A DNA stretch of 64,000 nt from Pseudomonas sp. TH31 (GTDB lineage Bacteria > Pseudomonadota > Gammaproteobacteria > Pseudomonadales > Pseudomonadaceae): positions 186,001 through 250,000 of the forward strand of contig NZ_JAEKEZ010000034.1 in assembly GCF_016650815.1 (NCBI RefSeq). The letters run 5' to 3'. Made by a program: the position numbers and the translations under genes. Every line of letters starts with the position of its first letter. The first letter of the stretch is position 1. Shown piece after piece: positions 44,913-54,610 of this stretch. Below the pieces are notes generated by a model that worked only from the letters and a program-made list of their open reading frames with translations, was not told the origin of the DNA and searched no databases.

Positions 44913-45058
44913 GATGTTCTCCATAACCCATCAGCCACAAAGCCATTGAGCACGGCCGGTCGTTTGATCCAGGGAGACACGACGCACGGGCTCGGACTGA
45001 TTACGTTGGCGATTGGCACGGGTGCGCCGCACAGCGCACAGGTGTCGACGTGTTGCAT
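44909..45058 (-). CDS. small ORF of 49 codons coupled to the repeat protein
   Basis: ATG 45058 begins MQHVDTCALCGAPVPIANVI, and the frame ends with TGA at 44909-44911, overlapping the repeat-protein ATG as ATGA. The CALC pair looks like half a zinc ribbon; another Cys follows at about residue 25. An in-frame TGA lies shortly upstream, so this is the only start. No strong ribosome site is visible. The overlap suggests translational coupling, but the frame could be chance. Confidence 0.45.
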   Translation of the reverse strand: MQHVDTCALCGAPVPIANVISPSPCVVSPWIKRPAVLNGFVADGLWRTS

Positions 45059-45283
45059 GACACACAGATAACCAACTCAATAGTATAGATCGCCAGTGGC
45101 GACTGGCCTGAACCGGTGACCATCGGACATCGCGCGCTTCGGTAATCAGCATCGAGAGAATCGCCGCACAGGGGATGTCCCACTCGATCCACACGCATTG
45201 GGTCTGCATTTACGCGCACAATGCTGACGCGACGCTGACTCGGGCCAAGTATCCATTTCGGCCCCAACGCAAAGGACGGCCCT

Positions 45284-46069
45284 GTGAATACCCTCGTTGT
45301 TTTTAAACCGCTATTCGACACCCTGAAGTGGCTGCTACCGCCGGTGCTGCTGATCTGGGTTCTGATAAAACTGCTGAAAACGCCCTGGTTTAAAGGCTGG
45401 TTCGGTGAACTATTGGTAGTTTTTTTTGCACGCTATTGTCTGGATCGCCAGATCTACCGCCGCTTGCATAACGTGACACTCGACACTCCGGATGGCACCA
45501 CGCAGATCGACCATGTGTTCCTTTCACCTTTCGGCGTCTTCGTGCTGGAGACCAAGAACATGCGCGGCTGGATCTTTGGCAGCGAAAACCAGGCGCAGTG
45601 GACGCAACAAATCTTCAAGCAGCGTTTCAAATTCCAGAACCCGACGCGGCAGAACTACAAGCACTTGAAGGCATTGGAGGTAGCGCTGGGTATCGGGCCA
45701 GAACACCTGCATTCGGTGATTGCCTTTGTCGGCGCGAGCACCTTCAAGACCGAGATGCCCGCCAACGTCACCCAAGGCATGCGCTTCATCCGCTACATCA
45801 AATCCTTCCAGCAACCGGTGTTCAGCGAGGAGGAGGTGAGGGCGATGCTGCTAGCCTTGCAAACCGGGCGTCGAGCGCCAACGCTGGCGACCGGGCGGGA
45901 ACATGTGCAACGACTTAAGCAGCGCAGTGATCCGATGGCGTTGCGCCAATGTCCACGTTGTGGGAGTGCGTTGGTGGTTCGTGCATTCAAGAGTGGCCCG
46001 AAAATCGGTCAACAGTATTGGGGGTGTAGTGCATTTCCCAAGTGTCGGACCATGCAGCCGATTGTCTAG
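45284..46069 (+). CDS. membrane NERD-domain protein with topoisomerase-type zinc ribbon
   Basis: 261 residues from GTG 45284. An N-terminal membrane helix (about 15-32), then a NERD nuclease-like domain (about 40-160) whose PD-(D/E)xK pattern is visible as QIDHVFLSPFGVFVLETKN, and a C-terminal zinc ribbon with CPRCGSALVVR and CSAFPKCR (C-x2-C and C-x5-C) as in topoisomerase I tails. Likely DNA-processing at the membrane; the biological role of this architecture is not established. Confidence 0.87.
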   Translation: MNTLVVFKPLFDTLKWLLPPVLLIWVLIKLLKTPWFKGWFGELLVVFFARYCLDRQIYRRLHNVTLDTPDGTTQIDHVFLSPFGVFVLETKNMRGWIFGSENQAQWTQQIFKQRFKFQNPTRQNYKHLKALEVALGIGPEHLHSVIAFVGASTFKTEMPANVTQGMRFIRYIKSFQQPVFSEEEVRAMLLALQTGRRAPTLATGREHVQRLKQRSDPMALRQCPRCGSALVVRAFKSGPKIGQQYWGCSAFPKCRTMQPIV

Positions 46070-46172
46070 CGGACGCCTGCCGGCCAATTCTTTTGGCTGA
46101 ATTGGTCACGGCAGTCGTCGATTGCTTATTGGCGCACTAAAAAAATACAGCTATCCATTGCCGGAGATTGAC

Positions 46173-47081
46173 ATGCAACTCAGCCGCGCCAATCTGGCGG
46201 ACTTCATCTACTTCCTGGCCATCGCCCGTCATCAGAGTTTCAATCGTGCTGGCCTGGAGATGGGCATCAGTGCTTCTGCGTTGAGCCATGCGATCAAAGG
46301 CCTGGAAAGTCGGCTTGGGGTCCGCCTGTTGAATCGCACCACACGCAGCGTAACGCTGACCGCCGCAGGCGAGGAGTTGCATGCGCTGATCAGCAAACCC
46401 ATCGATGACATCGGCCAGGCGATGGAAGTGCTCAATCGGTTTCGCGACGCGCCGGCGGGGCGCATTCGCCTGAACATTCTGAGTGATGCGGCGGATCTGC
46501 TGCTGGGCCCGGTGCTGCCGATTTTCAACGAGCGCTATCCGGAGATTGAGATCGACCTGACGGTTACCAACCGCATGATCGATGTCATTGGCGGCGGTCA
46601 TGATGCGGGTATCCGCTACGGTGGCACGGTACCGGAAGACATGATCGCCCAGCGTCTGTCGCCGGACATTCGTTGGGTCGTCGCGGGCTCGCCGGATTAC
46701 CTGGGTCGCTTTGGTGTGCCGCTGCACCCTCAGGACTTGCTCCGGCATCGGTGCTTGCGCATACGGTTGGGCAATGATCGCATGTACGACTGGGAGTTCG
46801 ACAAAGGCACCGAGCACCTGGCAATCGCTGTGCCCGGCGCAATCACTATCGACGAAACCCGTGTCGGTCTGTCGCTGCTACGCCACGGCGCGGGGTTGAT
46901 GTATGCGCCCGAACCGGTCATCACGCCACTGGTCGAGCGCGGCGAGGTCCAGCGTGTACTGGATGACTGGTCCAGTCTCGCACCGGGTTTTCATATGTAC
47001 TATTCAAGCCATCGGCAACTGCCGATGGGGCTGCGCTTGCTGATTGATCTGATCCGCGAAATGAAGCCGCTGGGGGAGTAG
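46173..47081 (+). CDS. LysR-family regulator
   Basis: 302 residues from MQLSRANLADFIYFLAIARH at 46173, with GGAGATTG upstream; the frame opens at 46122, but the family start is here. HTH about 8-65 (ALSHAIKGLESRLGVRLLNR), then the effector domain. It is followed on the same strand, after 278 bases, by an SDR gene, so control of that gene is possible though they are not divergent. Confidence 0.9.
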   Translation: MQLSRANLADFIYFLAIARHQSFNRAGLEMGISASALSHAIKGLESRLGVRLLNRTTRSVTLTAAGEELHALISKPIDDIGQAMEVLNRFRDAPAGRIRLNILSDAADLLLGPVLPIFNERYPEIEIDLTVTNRMIDVIGGGHDAGIRYGGTVPEDMIAQRLSPDIRWVVAGSPDYLGRFGVPLHPQDLLRHRCLRIRLGNDRMYDWEFDKGTEHLAIAVPGAITIDETRVGLSLLRHGAGLMYAPEPVITPLVERGEVQRVLDDWSSLAPGFHMYYSSHRQLPMGLRLLIDLIREMKPLGE

Positions 47082-47359
47082 AGGTCGACCAGACCTTTTC
47101 TCCTGCTTGAAAGGACGATTCAACAGCCTACTTAGTCCACGAACAGACGGCCCCGAGACCGCATGAAGCGATGAGCATGGCTCATCAATCTCACCTCGCA
47201 TCAAGATCCTCCTGCACACCCCTCAAGACACTGCGCTTGACTGATTGATGAGCGCTGTTCATCGACGCATCTCGTTTCCCCCCGGTATTCATCGCCGCCG
47301 GTGTTGGTTAGCGTGCACTGCATCAGATCTATTCAAACGTGATGTTGAGGAATGTATTG

Positions 47360-48124
47360 ATGAGTTTTTCATTTGAAAATCAGGTCGCACTCGTCACCGG
47401 TGCCGCCTCCGGTATCGGATTGGCGACAGCCAAGGCCTTTGCCCAGGCCGGTGCGTCGGTCGCTTTGGCGGACGTGAACGGGGAGGCGGCGCGGGCTGCC
47501 GCCGAGGAATTGGTTCGCGCCGGTTTTAAGGCCATTGGCATCCGTTGTGATGTCGCCGACGTCGATCAGGTCGAGGCCATGGTCAAGGAGACCGTCGCCA
47601 CCTTCGGGCGTCTGGACGCAGCGTTCAACAATGCCGGCATTCAAAACATCCTGGCGGAAATGGCTGACGCTACCGTCGACGATTACGACAAAGTCATGTC
47701 GGTCAATCTTCGTGGCGTGTGGAGCTGCATGAAGTTTGAGTTACTGCACATGCGCCGGCAGGGCAGCGGAACCATCGTCAACTGCTCGTCTCTCGGTGGG
47801 TTGGTGGGCGGCGCCGAGCGGGCCAACTATCACGCCGCCAAGCACGGCGTCATTGGCCTGACCAAAAGCGCAGCGCTTGAATATGCGGCGCGCAACATTC
47901 GGGTCAATGCCGTGTGCCCCGGGCTGATCTGGACGCCGATGGCCGATCAGATGGTCGCCGCAGGTCAGGGCGAAGCGCTTGAGGCGATGGTCAAGAGTGT
48001 GCCGATGGGCCGCCATGGCCGACCTGAAGAAATTGCCGATGCCGTCCTGTGGCTGAGCAGCAACACCTCAAGCTTTGTCACCGGCCAGTCGATTTCCGTC
48101 GATGGCGGATTCGTCATGCGTTAA
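47360..48124 (+). CDS. SDR-family oxidoreductase
   Basis: 254 residues from MSFSFENQVALVTGAASGIG at 47360 behind TTGAGGAA. Rossmann TGAASGIGLAT, NNAG, catalytic Ser in NCSSLGGLVGG and YHAAKHG, and the tail TGQSISVDGGFVMR. Earlier in-frame ATGs (47339) are within the leader. The substrate is unknown; relatives are often listed as glucose- or 2,5-dichloro-diol dehydrogenase-like, which I would not rely on. Confidence 0.92.
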   Translation: MSFSFENQVALVTGAASGIGLATAKAFAQAGASVALADVNGEAARAAAEELVRAGFKAIGIRCDVADVDQVEAMVKETVATFGRLDAAFNNAGIQNILAEMADATVDDYDKVMSVNLRGVWSCMKFELLHMRRQGSGTIVNCSSLGGLVGGAERANYHAAKHGVIGLTKSAALEYAARNIRVNAVCPGLIWTPMADQMVAAGQGEALEAMVKSVPMGRHGRPEEIADAVLWLSSNTSSFVTGQSISVDGGFVMR

Positions 48125-48528
48125 GCAAGGGCGGGTGCCCCACCGAGGTTGGGCGCGCCAGGAAGCGGCTTCGGCTTGAATGAATTGTCCGGCCGCGTCC
48201 TCGTGGTAGGTGCCATCGGAATGCCTGGCCCAACCAGATTTGTAGATTCCGGTGGTGCTTAAGCTCTACAGATCAGCTCTCAGCGGAAACAACTGAGTCA
48301 TCACTGGACTCGGCTGCCAGTTTCAATCGGTCAGCTTTACTAACGTATTTAGTCTTGCTTTGCGGTGCCAATTTGGCACTCGCCTTTTTGGCTTTAGCCT
48401 TAAATAACTGCTGTAGTTTTTTTGACGATTCATGTCTTTCTGCTCAGCGTGTAAAAGCCTGGATGATATCAGCTCGAAGATTAAATCCCAGAAAGACAAT
48501 GATGGGCTCGTCCCCCAAAATCCTCACC
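48125..48528. other. gap between SDR and kdpE with a gene remnant
   Basis: 404 bases, AT-richer than its flanks. The only coding-like content is on the minus strand, listed at 48273-48443. SDR and kdpE converge here, so terminators are expected, but no strong hairpin with a T run was seen. Confidence 0.55.
48273..48443 (-). pseudogene. possible gene remnant, Lys/Ala-rich tail
   Basis: 56 codons between two stops with no ATG: AERHESSKKLQQLFKAKAKK and on to KADRLKLAAESSDDSVVSAE. The same frame above the upper stop (48444-48446) reads DEPIIVFLGFNLRADIIQAF, suggesting one protein cut by a stop codon just after kdpE. The Lys/Ala composition with a Ser/Asp-rich end is protein-like. I do not recognise a family. 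Confidence 0.35.
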
Positions 48529-49218
48529 TCATGGAATAAACCGATACCCAACCCCCGTCTCCGTCACCAGATGCCGCGGCTGGGAAGGGTCCACCTCGAC
48601 CTTCTTGCGCAACCCACCCATAAACACCCGCAGATATGGCGTATCGGTGGTATGCGATGGCCCCCACACCGCTTTCAATAGTTGCAAATGCGTCAGCACC
48701 CGATTCGGATGCGAGCAAAGGTGCACCAGCAACCGATACTCCAGCGGCGTCAGATGCAGCGGTGCACCAGAGCGTTCCACCACGCGCCGTTCGATATCGA
48801 TGCGCACCTCGCCGAAGCTCAGCACGGAATTGTTGTCGGCATCTTTCGCCTGCCGCCGCAGCAGCGCGCGGACTCGGGCGAGCAGTTCGCCGGTACCAAA
48901 CGGCTTCACCAGATAGTCGTCAGCGCCGGTGTCGAGGGCGAGGATTTTGTCTGATTCACTACCTCGGGCAGACAGCACGATGATCGGCACCGGCGACCAG
49001 CTGCGCACATCGCGGATCAGGTCGATGCCGTCGCCGTCGGGCAGGCCGAGGTCGAGGATGATCAGGTCGGGGCGGCGCGTACCTGCGTCGATGAGGCCGC
49101 GGTGAAAGGTGTCGGCTTCATGCACTTCCAGGCCTTCGGTTTGCAGGGCCATGCGCACGAAGCGGCGGATTTCCTTTTCGTCCTCGATGATCAGGACGTG
49201 CGGCACTGATTCGCTCAT
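48529..49218 (-). CDS. kdpE: potassium-responsive response regulator KdpE
   Basis: 229 residues. Receiver domain with the phospho-Asp in LIILDLGLPDGDG (about 55), then an OmpR-type winged helix (LTPLEYRLLVHLCSHPNRVL). Activates kdpFABC when phosphorylated by KdpD. The start overlaps kdpD by four bases, so they are coupled. Last gene of the kdp cluster. Confidence 0.94.
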   Translation of the reverse strand: MSESVPHVLIIEDEKEIRRFVRMALQTEGLEVHEADTFHRGLIDAGTRRPDLIILDLGLPDGDGIDLIRDVRSWSPVPIIVLSARGSESDKILALDTGADDYLVKPFGTGELLARVRALLRRQAKDADNNSVLSFGEVRIDIERRVVERSGAPLHLTPLEYRLLVHLCSHPNRVLTHLQLLKAVWGPSHTTDTPYLRVFMGGLRKKVEVDPSQPRHLVTETGVGYRFIP

Positions 49219-51911
49219 GGCTGTTCCTCGTCAGTTTGCTGGGCAAAGGGTTCGATGACGGGAGGCGTTTCACGGGGCAGACGTAACGTGAAGCAGGCAC
49301 CGCCCTCGGGCCGGGTGACGCCGGTGATGGTCCCGTCATGCGCCTGGGCAATGGCCCGGCAGATGGCCAGGCCGAGGCCGACGCCGGGGATCGAGCTTTC
49401 CTTTTTGCCGCGCATGAATTTGTTGAAGATCGCCTCTTCGTGACCGTGGGGTAGCCCCGGGCCTTCATCGGCGACCCACACCTCGAAATGGTCCGGCGTG
49501 GCTCTGGCGCCGAGGTCGAGGGTGGTGGCGGGCGGGGTGTATTTGACGGCGTTTTCGATCAGGTTGATCAGGATGCGTTCGATCAGCACCGCGTCGATGC
49601 GCACCGGCGGCAAGTCATCCTCCAGCATGACGTGCACCGAACGCCCGCCGAGTATCGGCTGTACCGCTCGCAGGGCGCTGCCCACCACGTCTTCGATGGG
49701 TTGCCACTGACGATTCAACACCACTTTGCCGGACTCCAGCCGCGCCATGTCCAGCAGGTTATTGACCAGCGTGTTCATGCGCAGCGCCGATTCACCCACG
49801 GCCGCGGCGATCTCGGCGGCTTCGCCGGTCAAGGGCGGCTTGGTCAATTTAAGCGCTTCGGCGAGCCCGACCATCACTGACAGCGGAGTGCGCAGGTCGT
49901 GGGAGATGGCCGAGAGCAGTGAGTTGCGCAACCGCTCGGATTCCATTTGCACCGTCGTGTCCTGGGCCACGTTGATGTAGTGGATTCGCTCAAGGGAGAT
50001 GGCCAGCAACGAGGCGCAGGTGTCGAGCAGGCGCCGCTGTTCCGGCACCACCAGTCGAGTGGTGTCGCGGGGCTGCACGGCGAGTATTCCGCGCACCCGC
50101 ATCGGCGCGGACAAGGGCAAGTACAGCGTGGTGCTGGAGGGCAGGGTGTCGGTGCCGTAGCCGGCCGGTTCGGTTTTATCGAACGACCACTGGGCAATGG
50201 CGAGATCGATTTGCGGCGCATCGCCGGTGACCATCGGCGCCAGCAGTTTGTTGTTGTCATCGGCCACCAGCAAGGCTGATCGGGCGCCAAATTCGGCGCT
50301 CAGGAACTGTGCGCTGATCTCGGCCACCTGTTCAGTCATCAGCGCGGCAGATAACAAGCGCGACATGTCGTACAGCGCGCGCATGCGGTCTTCGCGCCGT
50401 TGCGCGACCCGCGCCTGGTACGTCAGGCCGGCGGTCATTTGCCCGATGACCAGCGCGACCACCAACATGACGCTGAAGGTCACCAGGTACTGGACATCGG
50501 CAAAGGCGAAGGAAAAACGTGGCGAGACAAAGAAAAAGTCGAAGGATCCGACCGACACGAACGCCGCCAACACCGCCGGGCCACGGCCGAAGCGCACCGC
50601 GACGGCGACCACCGCCAGCAGGAACAGCATGACGATGTTGGCCTGTTCAAGCACGCCCAACAGTGGCAGCGCAATCAGGGTCGTCGCTGCGCAGAGTGCC
50701 GCGCTCCACAGATAGGCGGGCCAGAGAATCGGACTTTCGCGGGTTTCGGATTTGCTTTCGGGGCGTGGGTTGCCCGACGGCAGCGAGACTTGAATCACAT
50801 CCAGATCTGCGCCCAGCGCGCCAATCCGGTCGGCCAGCACCTGACGCCAGAACCTGCGTCGTGGCTGCTCGTCACGCCCCAGTACAACCTTGGACAGATT
50901 GTGCTGGCGTGCGTACTTGACCAGCGCTTCGGCAATGTCCTGACCTGCCAGGGTGGAGATCTGCGCCCCCATGTCCTGAGCCAGTTTCAGCGTCGCCAAC
51001 ACCCGGCGCCGCTTGGCTTCGGGCAGGCGCTGCAAGGCCGGGGTTTCCACATACACGGCGTGCCACGGCACACTGAGCTGGGCGGCGAGGCGAGCGGTGG
51101 AACGCACGGTTTTTTCCGCCTGTTCATGAGGGCCGATGCAGGCGAGTAATGAGTCACGGGTGCCCCAGACCGGTTTCACCGCGCTGCTTTGGCGGTACTG
51201 CAACATGTCGCTGTCGACCCGGTCCGCGGTGCGCCGCAGTGCCAGTTCGCGCAGGGCAATCAGGTTGCCTTTGCGGAAGAAGTTCTGCACTGCGCGCTCG
51301 GCCTGTTGCGCCAGATAGACCTTGCCTTCCTTCAAACGCTGCAACAGGTCATCGGGTGGCAGGTCGACGATGACCACTTCATCGGCGTTGTCGAACACGT
51401 GGTCGGGCACGGTCTCCCAGACGCGAATCCCGGTGATGCCACCGACAATATCGTTCAGGCTTTCCAGGTGCTGGACGTTCATCGTCGACCAGACATCGAT
51501 CCCGGCGCTGAGCAATTCTTCCACGTCTTGCCAGCGTTTCGGGTGCCGGGAGCCAACGGCATTGGAGTGCGCCAGTTCGTCAATCAGGATCAGGCTCGGC
51601 GCGCGCGTGAGTGCGGTGTCCAGATCAAATTCGGTCACGGTGCGCAGTTTGTCGACGACAGGCTTGAGCGGCAGTAATTCGAGGCCTGCGGTCAACGCCT
51701 GGGTTTCGCTGCGACCGTGGGTTTCGATCACGCCGATCAGCACGTTGATGTTTTGCAGTTTCGCGGTGTGGGCGGCTGCGAGCATGGCGTAGGTCTTGCC
51801 GACCCCGGCACTGGCGCCGAAGAAAATCTTCAGTCGCCCGCGTTTGGCTTGCGCTTCCTCTTCGCGAATCTGCGCCAGTAATTGGTCCGGGTCGGGACGT
51901 TGTTCGGCCAT
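49215..51911 (-). CDS. kdpD: sensor histidine kinase KdpD
   Basis: 898 residues from ATG 51911 (MAEQRPDPDQLL); a GTG three codons earlier is possible. N-terminal KdpD domain with Walker A GASAGVGKTYAM, a Usp domain (about 250-370), four membrane segments (about 400-500), a GAF domain, and a kinase core with the H-box ISHDLRTPLSVM and G-boxes DEGPGLP and GVGLGLAIC. It senses low potassium or ionic stress and phosphorylates KdpE. 26 bases separate it from the kdpC end. Confidence 0.95.
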   Translation of the reverse strand: MAEQRPDPDQLLAQIREEEAQAKRGRLKIFFGASAGVGKTYAMLAAAHTAKLQNINVLIGVIETHGRSETQALTAGLELLPLKPVVDKLRTVTEFDLDTALTRAPSLILIDELAHSNAVGSRHPKRWQDVEELLSAGIDVWSTMNVQHLESLNDIVGGITGIRVWETVPDHVFDNADEVVIVDLPPDDLLQRLKEGKVYLAQQAERAVQNFFRKGNLIALRELALRRTADRVDSDMLQYRQSSAVKPVWGTRDSLLACIGPHEQAEKTVRSTARLAAQLSVPWHAVYVETPALQRLPEAKRRRVLATLKLAQDMGAQISTLAGQDIAEALVKYARQHNLSKVVLGRDEQPRRRFWRQVLADRIGALGADLDVIQVSLPSGNPRPESKSETRESPILWPAYLWSAALCAATTLIALPLLGVLEQANIVMLFLLAVVAVAVRFGRGPAVLAAFVSVGSFDFFFVSPRFSFAFADVQYLVTFSVMLVVALVIGQMTAGLTYQARVAQRREDRMRALYDMSRLLSAALMTEQVAEISAQFLSAEFGARSALLVADDNNKLLAPMVTGDAPQIDLAIAQWSFDKTEPAGYGTDTLPSSTTLYLPLSAPMRVRGILAVQPRDTTRLVVPEQRRLLDTCASLLAISLERIHYINVAQDTTVQMESERLRNSLLSAISHDLRTPLSVMVGLAEALKLTKPPLTGEAAEIAAAVGESALRMNTLVNNLLDMARLESGKVVLNRQWQPIEDVVGSALRAVQPILGGRSVHVMLEDDLPPVRIDAVLIERILINLIENAVKYTPPATTLDLGARATPDHFEVWVADEGPGLPHGHEEAIFNKFMRGKKESSIPGVGLGLAICRAIAQAHDGTITGVTRPEGGACFTLRLPRETPPVIEPFAQQTDEEQP

Positions 51912-51937
51912 CAAGCTCACCGTGTGTGAGTTAGCGC

Positions 51938-52510
51938 TCAGTGGGTGGCGTCGAGTGCCAGGTTCAGCGCCAGCACGTTGACTCGGGGCTCGCCGATGAA
52001 CCCGAGCAGCGTACCTTCAGCATACTCGCCGATCAGTTGACGAACCTGTTCGACCGGCAAGTTGCGCACCCGCGACACCCGGCCAGCCTGATACAACGCG
52101 GCCGCCACGCTGATATGCGGATCAAGACCACTGGCGGAACTGTAGACCAGGTCGGCGGGCACCGTGGCCGTGTTGCCCGGATCAGCCGCGTGCAGGGCGG
52201 TGATCCGGCCCTTGATCGCGTCCGCCAGTGCCGGGTTCGACGGGCCGAGGTTCGAGCCGCCCGAGGCCAGCGGGTTGTAGGGCATGGGGCTGGTGGCGGA
52301 AGGGCGGCTCCAGAAGTACTTCGGATCGCTGAAGCCTTGGCCGATCAGCCGTGAGCCGACGGTTTTGCCGTCTCTTTCAATCTGGCTGCCGGCGGCCTGA
52401 TGGGGGAAGACCAGTCGGGCGATCCCGGTGGTGACCAGCGGATAGGCGAGTCCGGTGAGCAGTGACAATACAATCAACAGGGTCAACGCCGGACGCAACA
52501 GAGTGGCCAT
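51938..52510 (-). CDS. kdpC: potassium-transporting ATPase subunit KdpC
   Basis: 190 residues, normal length. One N-terminal membrane helix (about 8-28), then the periplasmic-side domain with GSRLIGQGFSDPKYFWSRPS, YNPLASGGSNLGPSNPAL and LVYSSASGLDPHIS, all family marks. Stabilises the KdpA-KdpB complex. It follows kdpB by 12 bases. Confidence 0.95.
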   Translation of the reverse strand: MATLLRPALTLLIVLSLLTGLAYPLVTTGIARLVFPHQAAGSQIERDGKTVGSRLIGQGFSDPKYFWSRPSATSPMPYNPLASGGSNLGPSNPALADAIKGRITALHAADPGNTATVPADLVYSSASGLDPHISVAAALYQAGRVSRVRNLPVEQVRQLIGEYAEGTLLGFIGEPRVNVLALNLALDATH

Positions 52511-52522
52511 GACAGTGCTCCC

Positions 52523-54600
52523 TCAAACCAGACCGACAGCGGCCAGGGCCATGTCGATGATTTTGATGCCGATGAATGGAACGATGACCCCACCCAACCC
52601 ATAGATCAACAGATTGCGCCGCAGCAGCAGGGCGGCACCGACCGGGCGGTATTTCACGCCTTTGAGCGCCAGGGGAATCAGGAAAATGATGATCAGCGCA
52701 TTGAAAATCACCGCCGACAGCACCGCGGAATTCGGGCTGGTCAGGCCCATGATGTTCAGTGCTGCGAGCTGCGGATAAGTGGTGACGAACGCCGCCGGCA
52801 CGATCGCGAAATACTTGGCGATGTCGTTGGCAATCGAGAACGTGGTCAGCGAGCCTCGGGTCATCAGCATCTGTTTGCCGGTTTCCACCACCTCGATCAG
52901 CTTCGTCGGGTTGCTGTCGAGGTCGACCATGTTCCCGGCTTCTTTTGCAGCCTGGGTACCCGAGTTCATCGCCACCGCGACATCCGCTTGAGCCAGTGCC
53001 GGCGCATCGTTGGTGCCGTCGCCGGTCATTGCCACCAACCGGCCTTCGGCCTGGTAGCGGCGAATCAGTTCGAGTTTTTGCTCCGGCGTGGCTTCCGCCA
53101 GGAAATCATCGACACCCGCCTCGGCGGCGATAGCCGCAGCGGTGACCCGGTTGTCGCCGGTGACCATGACGGTTTTGATCCCCATGCGCCGCAGTTCGAC
53201 GAAACGTTCCTTGATCCCGCCTTTGACGATGTCCTTGAGTTCGATTACGCCCAGCACTTTAGCGCCGTCGGCGACCACCAGCGGCGTGCTGCCCCGGCGC
53301 GCGACTTCCTCGACGAGGGTTTGCACCGCCTCCGGGAAGTGGCCGCCCAGGCTTTGCACATGCCGCAGGATCGCTTCGCCCGCACCTTTGCGCAGTTGGC
53401 GAGTGCCCATGTCGACGCCGCTCATGCGGGTCAGCGCGGAAAAGTGCACGAAGTGTGCGTCGAGGGCGGCGATGTCGCGTTCGCGCAAGTTGAAGCGTTG
53501 TTTGGCCAGCACCACGATGCTGCGGCCTTCAGGGGTTTCGTCGGCCAGGGAGGCGAGTTGTGCCACGTCCACCAGCTCCGCTTCCTTGACCCCCGGCGCC
53601 GGTAGAAAAGCCGAGGCGTGACGGTTGCCGAGGGTGATGGTCCCGGTCTTGTCGAGCAGCAGAACGTCCACATCACCGGCAGCCTCCACGGCACGACCGG
53701 AGGTGGCGATGACGTTGGCTTCCATCATCCGGCTCATGCCCGCCACACCGACCGCCGACAGCAGACCGGCAATCGTGGTGGGAATCAGGCAGACCAGCAG
53801 CGAAATCAACACGGTAATCGAAACCGGCGTGCCGGCCTGGGCCACCGCGACTCCGAACAGCGAGAAGGGCAGCAGTGTCACCGTCACGCCGAGGAATACG
53901 ATGGTCAAAGCAACCAGCAGGATGGAAAGGGCGATTTCATTCGGGGTTTTTGCCGTTTGGCGTTCTCGACCATGGCGATCATGCGGTCGACGAAGGTCTC
54001 GCCGGGGTTGGTGGTCACCCGCACCACGATCCAGTCCGAGAGCACGCGGGTGCCACCGGTCACGGCGGAAAAGTCGCCGCCACATTCGCGGATCACCGGG
54101 GCCGACTCGCCGGTAATCGCAGACTCATCCACCGACGCGGCGCCTTCGATCACTTCACCGTCGGCGGGGATGATCGAGTCGCCCAGGTCGCCGGCCTCGA
54201 CCACCACCACATCGCCTTTGCACAAACCGCTTGATTGCGCCAATTGCCACTCGGAACCGTAGTGCGGTTCGCGCAGTTTCTTCGCCCAGGTTTCCTTTTT
54301 CAGGTCCCGCAGCGAGGCCGCTTGCGCTTTGCTGCGGCCCTCGGCCAGGGCCTCGGCGAAGTTGGCGAACAGCACCGTGAACCACAGCCACAAGGCAATC
54401 GCGAGAATGAACCCGGCGCTGGCCTCACCCTGGCCACGCAGGGCCTGGACCCACAGGGCGCTGGTGATGATCGCACCGATGTAGACGACGAACATCACCG
54501 GGTTGCGCCACTGGATCCGCGGGCTGAGTTTGCGTACAGAATCGACCATGGCCGGTGTTATCAGTTTTGGGTCGAACAAGGAGAACGCTTGGCGTGTCAT
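52523..54600 (-). pseudogene. kdpB: potassium-transporting P-type ATPase KdpB, one-base frameshift
   Basis: From ATG 54600 the first frame gives the N terminus and actuator domain (ESAITGESAPV) up to MIAMVENAKRQK; the second frame resumes with TPNEIALSILLVALT and holds the phosphorylation site DKTGT in LLLDKTGTITLGN, and the hinge TGDGTNDAPALAQADV. Six A instead of five (53947-53951) give 692 residues, normal for KdpB. The break would abolish the pump, while kdpA, C, D, E and F look intact. Together with the other -1 events this argues for a sequence error. Confidence 0.93.
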
Positions 54601-54610
54601 GTTCGTGGTC

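Noticed and set aside
44315..44914. Long plus-strand and second minus-strand frames (up to 199 codons, Arg/Pro-rich) over 44.3-44.9 kb
   Set aside because: They are by-products of the 39-base tandem array, which has no stops in other frames; they have no signal, ribosome site or family likeness.
45001..45321. 106-codon minus-strand ORF upstream of the repeat protein
   Set aside because: It overlaps the NERD gene start and has no family likeness; the shorter coupled 49-codon ORF in another frame fits better.
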